Positions 12,639 to 24,730 of a stretch of 64,000 bases of DNA are shown one piece after another (within the stretch, counting starts at the first letter, position 1; the number at the start of each line of letters is the position of its first letter). The translations under genes and the position numbers were made by a program. The notes under the pieces were generated by a model. The model was not told the DNA's origin and ran no database searches. It saw nothing but the letters and a program-made list of their open reading frames with translations. This stretch comes from Neurospora tetraspora. Lineage: Eukaryota > Ascomycota > Sordariomycetes > Sordariales > Sordariaceae. The stretch spans positions 4,588,001 to 4,652,000 of the forward strand of contig NW_026944384.1 of the NCBI RefSeq assembly GCF_033439725.1. Reading direction: 5' to 3'.

Positions 12639-13418
12639 ATGTTTGATGTCTCGCGGCTCTCGCCTGTTCAACAACCCCAACCCACCAATGCTTCTAGGCG
12701 CGTTTTCTATGTTCTCTCCGGACTCCTGGCTTTCACCGGCCCATCACTCATCCACCCGCACACACGAGACATGAATTCTGAGATGACGGATCATGTGCCG
12801 GTTAAAACATCCGGTTGGCAGTCGGATTCTTACGATGATATATCCGCAAATCTCCAGCCTACTGTTTCAGAAATTCACGAATCAAAGGATCAAAAGAGAA
12901 AAGACACAAGGGTTAACAAGGTCAATATGACGATGAGTTGGATCGAATATCCGCAACACGGACAACCACTTGTGTCAAAGACCGACATGAGCAAAACGCA
13001 CTGGTTGCATCATAGCTGTAGTGAGGCGTTATGTCCCCCCGTTGTTGGACTCGATATTAGCCTCATTATGAAGTTAAAGAGACCATTCAGCCACTTCAGC
13101 CACTGCTGGTGCGGAAAAGTGGACTGTTGTTCGTCCAATTGCATACCAAGCTCATGTACGAATTGGTTAAGGTGAGCTTGGAGAGCTTGTGCACTGACCA
13201 CTCCGTGGCTTGTCCAGAGGTACCTCGAGGGCGGGAAAAACACAGCTAGGCAGCTAAGCGAAAAAGACATAGCCGAAGTATTCGAATGGTTCGATGCAGT
13301 GCAATACCGGAGACTTCCACTTGGGTTGACAAGCATTTACGACGCACACCATCGAACCTCGACCTCGTTAGCATCAATTGAGACCATCATCTCAGCTACC
13401 GTACCTCCCTCTACGTAA
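12639..13418 (+). CDS. weak candidate gene, unknown protein
   Basis: An unusually long plus-strand frame runs from an ATG at 12639 to about 13060 and contains a hydrophobic stretch (VFYVLSGLLAF). In another frame, from about 13064, coding-like sequence reads LLFVQLHTKLMYELVK. It then passes over a possible 46-base intron (13172-13217, GTGAGC donor, CTGAC branch, CCAG acceptor) into RYLEGGKNTARQLSEKDIAEV and ends at a stop at 13416-13418. Joining the first and second parts needs an intron whose length I could not fix. I recognise no family. It may be a real lineage-specific gene, a decayed gene or chance; only 140 bases separate its end from the Cox6 start. Confidence 0.3.
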
Positions 13419-13557
13419 CGTGCGTGCTCCTCCGTCTCCGCCGCCAATTACCGCCTTGCCTTTTCTTCCCCCCGGTCTTCTTCGCTTTACAGTTCCAGCT
13501 TCTTACCGTGTGCTCTTAATTTTCATCTCTAGTAGCCCCCTCCATCCCTCCGTCGCA

Positions 13558-14556
13558 ATGGCCTCCTTCTTCCGCACTGCCGTCCGCGGCCCCTCCGCCG
13601 GCCTCTTCCGCGCCGTCGCTCGCCCCCAGCCCGTCGCCGCCCGCGTCAGCCTCTTCAGCACCTCCAGCCGCTTCCGCTCCGAGCACCAGGAGGAGACCTT
13701 CGAGGAGTTCACTGCCCGGTGAGTCTTGCCCCGGCATCCCGGCCGGGAAGCTACTGCCTCTCCGAGCTCCCGAGGTCCCAGGCCCGAGCTAGCTACCTGC
13801 CTGTCCTAGCTCGGCTTCACTATGACGTGATGCCTCCGACTCTTTCCCCCCTCAGCCTCAGCCAGGGCCACCTCTTCAATACCTCTATGCGCCCTCGAGA
13901 ACACCCCAATTCCTAACCTGCGCCTTTTCCAACAGCTACGAGAAGGAGTTTGACGCCGTCCAGGATGTTTTCGAGCTTCAGGTATGCACCACCTCCCATG
14001 CGCCCGTCCCACCTCGATTCCCACAGCCGACTCGACGACGCACCCTTTGCATCCTCGATCGAAGGATAATGGTTCAACTGGTGGGACAGGAGCAAGGAAA
14101 GGAACAGACTGGTGACTGACGCTGCCATACCGAAATTAGCGCAACCTGAACAACGCTTTCGCTTACGATCTCGTCCCCTCCCCCTCCGTTCTCGCCGCTG
14201 CTCTCAAGGCTGCCCGCCGCGTCAACGACTTCCCCACCGCTGTCCGCGTCTTCGAGGGTAAGAGACCCCGTCCTAGCATTATCACTGCCGCCACCGAAAA
14301 CTGCACATCGCAGCCATCGACGACCAAAGTCTATGCGCCAATACCAATGTATTGGAATATTCGAGCGGATAGGGGGCGACACAGCAGTATTGACGAGCCA
14401 GAACCATGCTGACAACGAGCTGCTTTCATGACAGGCATCAAGGCCAAGGTTGAGAACAAGGGCCAGTACGAGCAGTACCTCGCTGAGCTCAAGCCCCTTC
14501 GCGAGGAGCTCGGCATCACCCTCAAGGAGGACCTCTACCCCGAGGAGGCCAACTAA
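13558..14556 (+). CDS. cox6: cytochrome c oxidase subunit VI (Cox6; mammalian COX5A family)
   Basis: Nuclear-encoded structural subunit of respiratory complex IV, on the matrix side of the mitochondrial inner membrane. Four exons (13558-13718, 13936-13981, 14140-14257, 14435-14556) give 148 residues. The first exon encodes an Arg/Ala/Ser-rich, acid-free presequence (MASFFRTAVRGPSAG onward) typical of mitochondrial import. The mature part contains the helical COX5A/Cox6 fold: FEEFTARYEKEFDAV, then RNLNNAFAYDLVPSPSVLAAAL and RRVNDFPTAVRVFEGIKAKV. The ending EELGITLKEDLYPEEAN is also characteristic. Length matches yeast Cox6 (148). Three introns within so short a gene are normal for this family in Sordariomycetes. 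Confidence 0.96.
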
Positions 14557-15420
14557 ATTTAGGATCAACGTAATTTAGAAGCTGCCATGAGGAATCACCA
14601 TTCAAACGACCCATCAATTACCCTCCCAGAATCTTTGAAGTGGAAGAGAGGGGAAAATGAGAGCCACGAGGTGAGAGAGAGAGGAGGGATTGTGTGAAAG
14701 GGGAAGGCGTACGTGTGTGTGCTTGGAACTTAAATAAGAGAGCACTATACGCTACCTCCCTGATACTGTACATGTTTCTTTGACCAGAGACTCTTATTAC
14801 GGGAAATAAGAGCGTAGTATATCCGAGGAGGGGCTTAGAGAGATGAATCGAACGAGTTCAACCTGTTTATCTGCAAAGCTGGATACGATAATAATTGGTC
14901 ATGTCACTTATGTATTTGGATGATATATTGCACGCACCGTGACCTTGAAGAGTAACAAGATAGATGTCCTCACAAGACAGTGATGAGAGCAACCGTAGAA
15001 TTCACGAAACTCAGATGCTGGTTAACCTTTCTCACTCAGCTGGCTCATCTTCACAATCTCTAAAAAATTTGTGTTGCTTCCCTATAGAGTATCTAGAGAA
15101 GATAACCCGAATGCGCCAAGTGCCTCAACCTCTTCCATATGCATCCCTCAACCCGCCGCAAATGCATCCTGGCTGCCGATGTCCCAGCACCATCGTGCCT
15201 CAAACCATATGAAAGCGATAAACAACTAATCTAATGAGCCGTGTGTTAAGGGAGACGGGTATTGTGTAAAAGCCCCTGTTGGCTGTAGAAAACACAAAAG
15301 AAAAAAAGGAAATAGCCAATGTGTGACAAAGCAATAAGCAAATAACCATTCCACCGTTGTCAAAGAAAGACAAAACCCCAATCTCAGTCGTTGTCTTTTC
15401 CTGCTACCGTGAAGAAAACT

Positions 15421-15439
15421 GCAGCAGCAGCAGCAGCAG
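15421..15439. repeat. GCA trinucleotide microsatellite
   Basis: Six GCA units plus one base, about 120 bases downstream of the chromodomain gene's stop codon, so probably in its 3'UTR. Confidence 0.9.
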
Positions 15440-15487
15440 TAGTCAAGCAACAGACATTCTTTCAAACACCCATCGATTTCGCTCTCC

Positions 15488-15552
15488 GGTCCTGGTCCCG
15501 GTTCTGATCCCGGTTCTGGTCCCGGTTCTGGTCCCGGTTCTGGCTCCTGGTC
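15488..15552. repeat. 12-base tandem repeat, about five copies
   Basis: A GGTCCCGGTTCT-like unit recurs head to tail with a few substitutions. It ends only about nine bases beyond the stop codon of the chromodomain gene at 15561, in its 3'UTR on the minus strand. Confidence 0.85.
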
Positions 15553-15560
15553 GTCACGTC

Positions 15561-18500
15561 CTAATCACGCAGGTGCCCCCACCGGGGATTAAAGTTCATC
15601 CCTCCTCCTCCGTTCCCGTTCCCATCGCTAGCATTACCCGGCGCAGGACTATTGCCCCGACTACTTGCTGCTGTATCCGTATTGGCATTTCTACGTCCGA
15701 CCGTCGTCCTGGGACTCATGATGCCCGTCGTCGTGCGCGGACTCCGCGGGACACTAGCCTGGCGGGTCTCGCGCCTTCCGCTCTTGAGATGTCTCAGCTC
15801 GGCGCGGGCCGTCTCCAGCTCGCGCTCGCGGTCGCGGATCATGGCGCGGTACTCGTCGTTTTGTTTGCCCAGGAACTTCTTCTCCTGGTCGGAGTTGATC
15901 TGGTTGACTCTGACGACGTTTTCGTCGGCTTTGCGCTGGAGTTCCTCGATCTTGCGCTTCAGGGCGAGGTTCTCGTTGTTCAGCTCGGTGTGCGCGTTGG
16001 ATGCGTTTTGGTAGGCGGAGCGGCTGTATTCCATCTCGTTGGTCGTGGTGGCCAGGCGCTTCTCGAGAGCGGCCAGTTTGGTCTTGGTGTCCTCTAGCTC
16101 CTTCTCGGCGCGGGCGAGACGGGATAGGTCTGGGTTGGATGAGTTGGCGAGTTGCGAGTTGGCAGCGGCTAGTTTGGCTTCCGAGGCTTTGATTTCTGCC
16201 TTGGCGGTGTCTAGGTCGTGCTTGCTGGCTTCGAGCCGCTTTTGCGCTGCTACGTTTTCGTCGACTGCCTTTTTGCAAGTCTTCTCGAAGGTGCTGCGGT
16301 CGTGGAGCGCTTCGGTGTACTTGGGCTGTAGAACTTCCACCGTGCGCTTGTAGGACGCCAGTTCGACGCCGAGGTTCCTGGCGAGCAGTCGGGTTCGGTT
16401 CTCGTCACTGGCTTCTCGTTCAAGATCTGACTCCAGCTCGAAGATCTTGAAGGCCAGAGCTTCAAGCTGCTCTACCGAAACTTCCATGAACTGTGTTGCC
16501 GGCCTACCGGGGTATTTCTCCAGAGTACTTCTCAGCAAGTCGGTCATCTGGGATGGTGTGCTATTCCGAGGAGTCTGGGTCTGAGAAAGCCTGGCTCGCT
16601 TTGGCGTGCCAGCATCAACTACGTCCTGTGTTCCGGTTAGTGAGCTAATCCTGAGATATGATGAACTGGTTGGGGTTCCGACACTTACCAAGTGGCGCTT
16701 ACGGCCAGTGGCATCTCTTGAAGGAAGTACATGCTGAGCTGACTCCATACGGTTCTGCGAGCTCAACCAGCCATCGAAGACATCCGCAGGGAGAACTTGC
16801 GGGTCCCAGGATAGATCATTATCGGGGTTCTGCAAAAAGCAGGCGAAAAGCTCGGCGGCCTTGTGCGGTTCATGCCCTTCATCTGGTGGGCTTACGAACA
16901 GCCTTCTCGCCGTTGGAGTATCAATCGCCAGGGTAAGGGCGTTCTTCTTCTCCAAGCCGCTCAAACCATGTTCCATCTGGTTGAGTTGAAGGTCAACGTG
17001 CTCTAGGCTGTAGGAGACTACGAGAGACAAGACAACAGGAACTAAGCCGGGCGGCAGTCTGGTTGACCTCGTCTCGTGATCATATTTGATGGCCACATCG
17101 ATAGGTCCACGGACGGCGGACAAATCCTGGTCTGGTGAAGCCAGAACCACCCACAATCCGTCGGAAGCCTCATCAGACGGGGTTGGTTCGTCACGCCCAA
17201 GAACATTGTAGTTGAAACCAGGTGTAGAAACCACGGCTTCCAAGTAATCAAATGTCCTACCAGGTCGGCAGAGGATAAGAACTCGGAGATTCAAATCACG
17301 AGCGAGGTGGAGAAACTCATAGATGAAAGAAAACTTGGTGTTTGTTCCCGTCGCGTGCTTCATCATCTCGGTGGGCGTCATCGCCGGTATGGTGTCCGCG
17401 TAGGCTGGTAAGTCGCAGAGATCAGCCAGTCGCTGGAATAGCGAGTCAATCTTTGCGGTGAGAGAGTCGTTGGGCATCGCCGGATGAGACTCGCTGAAGG
17501 CCTGGCAAAATTCCTCCATGGCAGCTTTGTTCTTGTCGATCGTTTCGAGGTACTGAGGACGAGAATTTGCCGCCATCGGTAGGGTGACCAGAAACTCGGT
17601 TAAGTCCGATTCTTCCTCGGGCTCCTCGGAGTCTATGTTCCGAGATGTGTGAGACATGTCGTCGTTGTTCTGTTCGAAATCGACGTGTTCATGAGACGGT
17701 AGTGCATCGTGGCCGGTTGAGACATCCAACTCAGAAGGAGCAATAGTTGCAGGCATCTCGTCCGAAGCTACATGGTCGTGGGTTTCCACCGGCTCGGGGG
17801 AGATATCGAGCTCTGTGTGTGGGGCGTTGGGAGTGAATGGGAGTCCCAGACTACGTCTAAGCTGCTCAACAGCAGAGATGGTCTCACCGTTGGAAATGAC
17901 TGACCCCGGATGCAGCCCAGGGCTCGGATCGATGCTGTGAAGAATATTGCCTGATGGCTGAATCTCCCACGGATCCGCCGGATCAGGGTGAGGCGCTGGG
18001 AAAACATCGACAGGTGAGATTACGGCCGGCTGTTGTTCCTGCTGCTCAGGTTGGGTGGTGTGGAGGTCGAGATGCGACGCTGGTGAGGTTAAGAGTGTGG
18101 ATGGCTCATCGGACTGCTTGCCGTAAATCTGGTCTCGCAACCGTTGCAGCGTCTCCGTTGCGGAGAGCTGGGGCGTCTCCGTCGGGAACGCGTCGTCCAT
18201 CCTGAAGTTAGCTGTCTCGCAGTCTTCGTTTTGATTAGGTGTGTGGGGTGTTGACAAAGAAGAAGAACGGGGAGGGGTGTTCGGATTATCGATTCTGTTT
18301 GTGTTGTCAGAGTGCGGCTGCTTAGTGGGCTGGTTTAGGTCGAGTGTGCGCAGTATCATGTGTGGTGATGCTGGCGACTCTCTGATGCCACTTGGCGACT
18401 CTTTGGTGCCACTGACCTCTTTTTGCAGGGTGGCCGGAACGATGTCGTTGTCGGTCTGGCTGTGGTGGGCCGCCCGTTCGGATTGTGTAGAATTCTCGAT

Positions 18501-20343
18501 CAAGCTGGTGAATTCGATTTGGCTGCGCAGTTGCTGTGAAATGCTGCTTGAAGGGAGCAGAACCTGGGCGGCCTGCGAAGGAGCGCTGTTTGAGGTTTGG
18601 GGCGAAGTGTGGGTAGTGGTTGTGGTGTCAGGTTTGTCGTTCGCGGGGCCCTGGCTGCGGTTGTCGGGGTTTTGGCTCACGATTTGGCTAGTTGAGACGA
18701 TAACTCCCGACGTTGACAACGACGTCTCTGCTAATAACCAATCGAAATCGAGCTGTGTCAAGAACCTTCCAGGCGGGGAGCTGCTCAGATTCGAATCCAG
18801 GTCCTGTTGGGGCGAGGCCTTCTCAGCTGCGGTTTGCTGGTCGTCGAAGGAGATGATGGATTGGGGTTCAACCTCCAAGTGATCTTCGATCTGTCTGGAC
18901 GGAATCACAGCCCCAGACTGCGTCGACTGAGCCTGGGCGGACGCAAAGGAGGAAGACGGAATAGCAGCGCCTTCAGAGTCCGGATCCTCCACCGCTGAAT
19001 GGTAGTCGCTAACTTCGTCTTCGGGCAGAAGGTCTGGCTCTTTCTGGGTTTCCTGCAGCAGGGATGGCAAGGAATCACCCACGGCTTGCGAGTCGGGAAT
19101 CGTCCGTTGGCTGATCTCCTTTGACGCTGCGGGTTCCTGATGCTGCGAGGCGGGCTGGGAACTGTCTTGCGATGAAACAATGACAGGTACGAAATCGGAC
19201 GGGTCGACGGTGGGTTCGCGCGGAATCTCAACAGCAATCTTGACGGGCTTAACGCGAGGATTGGCGCCCGTGTTGTCCTCCTGCGTGCCGGCGGTCCGAG
19301 CTCGCTTCTGCGGCTGCTGCTCTTCCTCTCGATCCAGCGAGAGTTTGCGCTTCTGGCGGCGGTGAACGATTGGCAACTCGTCCTCCTCGTCTTCCTCGTC
19401 CTGGCCTTTGTTCTCTTGCTCGGTGTCGTCGTCGCTTTGCGGCGCCTTGTCCTTGGTCAACTCCCAATGAGCGACTGCAGCTTCGGTCACGTATTCAGCT
19501 GGTTCCTGTAAGCGCAGTGATGATTAGTGTACTGCGTGTGAGCACATAACATGGAGTCAAAACATACCCAGGTCGGATCGTAGCTCTTTCCAGTGACGGG
19601 GTCGTTGGCCCAGTCGATCAGGTAGAACAGCCGGCCCTTTTCGGTCTTCTCCCCAGCAATGCGCCGGACAGAGTAGAATGTCTCGGACGATTCCTTCTTC
19701 GGCTTCTTGGCCTTGGTTGACTTTCCACGGCGCCCTCTGGGCATGACCTTGTCGGTGGTGTCCTTGTTGGGGGTGTCCTTGTTGGGGGCAGGGACACGGC
19801 TGCTGCGCCTGAGAGGTGTCAAGGGCGGATCTGACGGCGCGCTTTTGTTCGCGGTGCGCTGTGAACGGTTCGACTTGAGACGAGACAATCCGACTCGTTC
19901 GGCGGCTCGTCTCGCGTTCTTATGGAGCTTTCTTCTCCAAGATTCGTGGGCGGCGACTGCGTCGTCGTTGTTTCGGTCCTGGTGGTTGACCGCGAATGGT
20001 TCGGCAAGGCTGACATGGCCTCCTGCAGCCGCACTGCTTAGACACAAGTCAGCCACTGTTCGTAGCCGCTAATAGTGCTATCAAGCCCCAACTCCACCAC
20101 AGAAGGCACCATGATTGGCCAGCCTTCCGCTGTCAGTAGCCACTGAGCCACTGTAACTGGCGGGCCCATGCCATCGATTGATTGCGTTCTGAATCATTGT
20201 TGATCTTTCTCTCAACAACATCCTCATGCGAATAGCTTCGACACTTACTTTGACGATTCCTGCGAACTCTTCCTGCTGGTTGTTGGCGCCATCTTTGGAC
20301 TGACGACTTGAGGTTCCAAGTCTCGAGTCTTCCTCTTGGACAT
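15561..20343 (-). CDS. cdp-2: CDP-2-like chromodomain protein, probable HDAC-complex (HCHC) subunit
   Basis: Predicted 1480 residues in four exons: 20343-20249, 20033-19568, 19505-16689 and 16625-15561. The short Lys/Arg-rich first exon (MSKRKTRDLEP) is joined by an in-frame splice that replaces a non-ATG opening. A chromodomain lies at about residues 151-205 (TFYSVRRIAGE, FYLIDWAND, SYDPTWEPAEYV, split by intron 2 after YDPTW). Then comes a long acidic, Gln/Ser-rich disordered part. A globular region at about 880-1060 (YEFLHLARDLNLRVLILCRPGRT) resembles the HDA complex subunit 2/3 domain, and a long coiled coil covers about 1165-1420. In Neurospora, CDP-2 with HP1, HDA-1 and CHAP forms the HCHC complex, which deacetylates histones in heterochromatin. 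Identity as CDP-2 is inferred from architecture. Confidence 0.85.
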
Positions 20344-21649
20344 TGTTGTTTGCTTGTTGTTGCGGTCTCAAGTTGTTGTTTTCGTCTGCTCTGTTGTGAA
20401 CGTTCAATCCCAAAGTTGGACGAGTTTGGAAGAGCAGAAGACAGAAGGGAGAAGAAAAGTATGGCTTCACGATTCTCATTGAATTTTTAACTGTCACTTC
20501 TCCCAAGTCGCATCCTATTCAACCGCATTTTTAAGGCAGAGACAATAGGTAAGCCCATTTTGTTTCCATCCGAAACATCTCGCAGCCCCGAGATCAAATG
20601 AATCACTGCGGCAGAGGCTGGGCCTTTGCGATAAGTTCTATTGTCCATTCACCTCGCTGAATAGAACCTCCCGCAACATCAGATGGAAGACCCAGCAACA
20701 TGGTCTCTATTGGTCATGCACTTCACTGGTCTTGTACCAACCACCCAAGTGGTCACTCACTGCCCTGAGCGTTGCCGTGGGCAAAGTTGCCGAGACCGGT
20801 GTGTATCTGACAGTCGAATGCTCTCACTCTACTCTCACCTCAGTCATAGGTTTTGGCGGTTATGTGTCGGTCTAAAAACGATGAGGACGCGGTATTGTCC
20901 AAGGGGATATCAACTCGGGACTTTTGATATTATGTTGCGCATCAACAGCATAAGCCAGCCAATCGAGAGCTGTGTCGTCCTCGCGAAACATCCTCCATGT
21001 TTGCTTGCGAACTCTAGCATAGAGGTTCAACCTCGCAGTCTCTCGTTCGATGCCGTGCTCTACCTATAGGCCACCCTGTTCTGCTTGTGTCGAGCTATCC
21101 AAGCAGAACTTGAAGGAATGGCCTGCCGTGGTTCACGTTCAACTCAAAGAAGCTATTCTGGTGAAAATGTAGGCTGGAGGTTGGACACTCGGAGGTCGGA
21201 GGTCTGCGAACAATGTTCATCACTCACACCCAATTGGATATCGACAATTCTGAACGTGTTAATTCGGAAGTAAGCTTCCCCAGCTTCTTCAAGATCACCA
21301 TGTCCCACGGAACACACGGCAGTGATAAGGAGCAGGGTACACTTACGTCACAAATCAGGGGTCATTATCATAGGCTAGGAGGGGTAGGAGAACCGGTACC
21401 ACCTTGGTACCTCGATATTAACAAGTCGAAATCTGTGGATCTACACCAATTGAGAAAACGAACTTCCTATTTCGGTTGGAGGTAGATTTCGTTGCATTCA
21501 ATGCCCATGGAAGCTACGAATTTTCTCCAGCCTCCTGCCACATAAATACGTGGATGTCCCTCCAGTGTCGGTGAAGCTCAAGAGAAACATCGCTGGGTGC
21601 TCTTCTGTCAGAGCCCATAGTAGCTTCTTGCTTCTCACGGTCATCCATC
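20344..21649. other. divergent promoter region
   Basis: 1.3 kb between the divergent starts of the chromodomain gene (minus) and the sphingomyelinase gene (plus). A TATA-like CATAAATA at 21541-21548 lies about 100 bases before the ATG of the latter. No gene is seen. Confidence 0.55.
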
Positions 21650-23917
21650 ATGATGGGTCTCTTCTGGTGCTCTGTGATGGCGATGGCCGTCGCGCCAGCC
21701 TTTGCTCATCCAAAACAACCTCCAACACCTCCAACACACCATCAAGACGATGCCTCTTATCCTGGCTCTGTCTCTGCTTTCACTATTCCTGCCGCTTTCC
21801 CAACCTCGGTGTTCTCAAGCTACTATGGTGAGATGACATGATGAACGCCTTATCCCGACGACCAAGAGCATCCTCTAACTCTCCATGTCAATGTCCCAGT
21901 CAAGCCAGGTCCGACGAATCAGCCACAACCCGTCTTATACGATCCTGTTCTGAACACCACTTTCCCATTCAATCTTACGGACCCGAAGCACGTCCCGGAT
22001 TCCAATGACGACCCGGTGATCTTTCCCCAGCCTATAGCCAATCTCTCAGATGCTACTGGTGAGGCTATCGTGTCAGCAGCTGTCTCTGAGATTTTGCGAA
22101 TTTTCGAGAGCAACAACACCGGAGCATCGAATACATGCTCCAAGTGCGTTGCCGCCCTGGCGGTGGGCCAAATGGTAGCAAAGTTGGCTCCGACTCACTT
22201 TCCAACCGGCATGGTATCGCTATGTCACTCGCTCAAGTTCAGCACATACAGCAGTTGCGAACTTACATATGGCCCCAACGGGTCCGGCGCTTCGTGGGCA
22301 CAGATACTCGCAAATGCCGATGTAGCAGGACTCGATGGCCAATACATCTGCTCGTATCTACACAAGGGCTCCTGCGAGTATCCCACTGTACAATCCGTTA
22401 AGGCCAAATTCCCCAAGCCCAAGCCTAAGAAGCCTGCTGAGCCTCGTCGGAGTGGGAAGAAGGTCAAGGTGTTGCACTTATCTGATTTACATCTTGGTGA
22501 GACGGCCTACTGAACCATTTGCTACTTGATCGCCATGCTAATCAACCCTTTAGACCCTCGATACAGCGTTGGATCTGAAGCAAACTGCACATCCTACATG
22601 TGCTGTAGGTACTCTGAACCACCAGCAAACGGTACGGTCCCCGAGATCTCCGTATCGGCTCCTCTTTTCGGCTACTACAAGTGCGACTCCCCTTTCTACC
22701 TCGCCCTGGCCGCTCTGCAATCCATCGGTCCCTTGACGGGCACTTCCGCGAAGAACCCGCCCGCCTTCTCCCTCTACACAGGAGACTTGGTCGCCCACGA
22801 CGACGAGAACCAGGCTTCGCGCGCCTACGTTGAGGCCACCGAAGTTGCCATCTGGGACATGTTCAAAGCCTACATTGGTGGACCCATCTACACTGCTCTA
22901 GGGAACCACGACACAACCCCAGCCGACTACGAAGCACCCCACGCCATCGACGGCGGCAACTCCACCCTGGGTTCCCAGTTCTCCTGGAACTACGCCCACG
23001 TCTCCTCCCTCTGGGCGCACTACAACTGGCTCCCCTCCTCCGTCGCCCACCAAGCCTCAACCCACTACGCCGCCTACGCCATCTCCCCTCCCCACTACCC
23101 AAACCTAAAAGTAATCACCCTCAACAGCGACCTGTACTACCAGCACAACCCGTTCGCCCTCTTAAATTCCACCAACCCCGACTACAGCGGCATGTTTTCT
23201 TTCCTCGTCTCCGAACTCCAAGCCGCCGAGGACGCAGGGCAGCGCGTCTGGATCGTGGCGCACATCCCTACCGGCTGGGACGGCGGGAGCGCGATGCCCA
23301 ATAGCGCGGATTACTATTATCAGATTGTGGAGAGGTACAGTCCGCATGTGATTGCGAACATCTTCTTTGGACACTCGCATGAGGACCAGGCGACGGTATA
23401 TTATCGGAATAACGGCACGGCGCAAACTAGGGAAAACGCGTTGGTGACGGGGTGGGTTGGCCCCAGTTTGACGCCGTTGCAGAATCTGAATAGCGGGTAT
23501 AGGTTGTATGAGGTTGATACGGGTAGTTGGGAGGTTATGGAGGCTTATACGTTTTATAGTGATGTTGGGACGTTTACTAACCTTTCATCATCATCATCAT
23601 CTGCTTCTGATGGAAAAGGAGAGGAGGGGGAAGGGCCCGTTTTCAAACTCGAGTACTCGACCCGAGCTACCTACGGGCCGGCGGTTAACTGGCCGAGCGA
23701 CGCACCGCTTAATGCCACGTTCTGGCATGGGGTTACGGAGGCGATGGAACGGAATAGGACGCTTGTTGAGCTGTTTACGCAGTATCAGGGGAAGAGTAGC
23801 GCCAAGAGTAAGAAGTGTGAGACGGAAGAGTGTGCCAAGGCGAAGATCTGCTATATGCGCAGTGGGAGTACGGCGCTGGGCAAGCAGTGTAAGTCGGGGT
23901 ATGGGAGTGTGCAGTAA
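21650..23917 (+). CDS. secreted acid-sphingomyelinase-like phosphodiesterase
   Basis: Predicted 712 residues in three exons (21650-21827, 21900-22496, 22554-23917). A signal peptide (MMGLFWCSVMAMAVAPAFA) sends it to the secretory pathway. A saposin-B-like domain follows at about 115-200, with its cysteines around CSKC and CSYL. The calcineurin-like metallophosphoesterase core comes next: DLHLD (255-259), GD (about 335-336), GNHD (375-378), H495 in VAHIPTG and GHSH (531-534), which supply the two-zinc site. This order matches acid sphingomyelinase, which cleaves sphingomyelin to ceramide and phosphocholine. Fungi make little sphingomyelin, so the natural substrate may be an inositol phosphosphingolipid or another phosphodiester. 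Several N-glycosylation sequons occur. The intron after DLHL keeps the frame exactly. Confidence 0.93.
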
Positions 23918-24730
23918 GGCAGTGTCTTTGACTCTTTGTGGTGAGGCCGGGTAGCTAGAATGTTGTTTTGGGGAAAGCAAGGGAATTATTAGGAGGCAGA
24001 ATGAGTGACTTTAAAAACGGGAAACGGAAAAATCATTGGGTATTTGTACACAACATGGCTTGAAAGGGAGTTGCGAGGTTGAAGCCAACGGCGAGGTACT
24101 ATGAACGCCCATTCTTGGCATCACAGTTGGTTTGTTTACTTACCCCTGAGGTTCGCCCCACTCATATCCAGCCACTCTGAAGGATAACGGTGAGGTTCGC
24201 CGAAGAATGGAATAGCACAAGCACAGCAGCACTGAACAGCCTGAATTCTTTTTGGAATTATTGGCATTTATAGCATTGGTGGGTACACGTAGATCCTGTC
24301 AAAAATGGGCTGAAAAAGAAATACAAGTCTATCATTTAATCATGAGCAAAACAACAGAGAGGTATAAGGAAACAGAATGCCGCAACCAAGCCCAAAAATC
24401 GCTGTTCCCAAACTTTGAACCCGGTTCAAGCATGACTGCATTCACCGGGTTCTTTTGTGTCCAGCATCCACCAGCAGAAAGCCTTCCTTCGATGCACAGA
24501 TTCAGATTTGTCCCCCATTCACACAACCGGTGTCAACTGAAAAGAGAATCGCCACGCCCTTCCAGTTCCAGAACCACCCCCTCCCAGTTGTCCTTTTGAT
24601 ATCCGCCAGTTTTGAGCTTTTGTACACCGGTAAGAATACACCCCCATGGAAGTTGTACACTGAATTTTGATTATCAGCAGTCAAGCCAACGATGTGTTGT
24701 TTGTACCTGGTTGTAGGTCAATGTGGTTGA
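23918..24730. other. convergent intergenic region
   Basis: 3' flanks of the sphingomyelinase-like and glycogenin genes. No further gene or RNA can be supported. Confidence 0.5.

Larger units (their letters stand above)
14557..15560. other. convergent intergenic region (Cox6 and chromodomain gene 3' ends)
   Basis: Holds the 3'UTRs of the two converging genes. Near the chromodomain stop there is a GCA microsatellite and a 12-base tandem repeat, listed separately. No other gene is seen. Confidence 0.6.

Noticed and set aside
20034-20056. Upstream GTG-start extension of the chromodomain exon
   Set aside because: GTG is not a normal nuclear start; an in-frame splice from the ATG exon at 20343 explains the open frame better.
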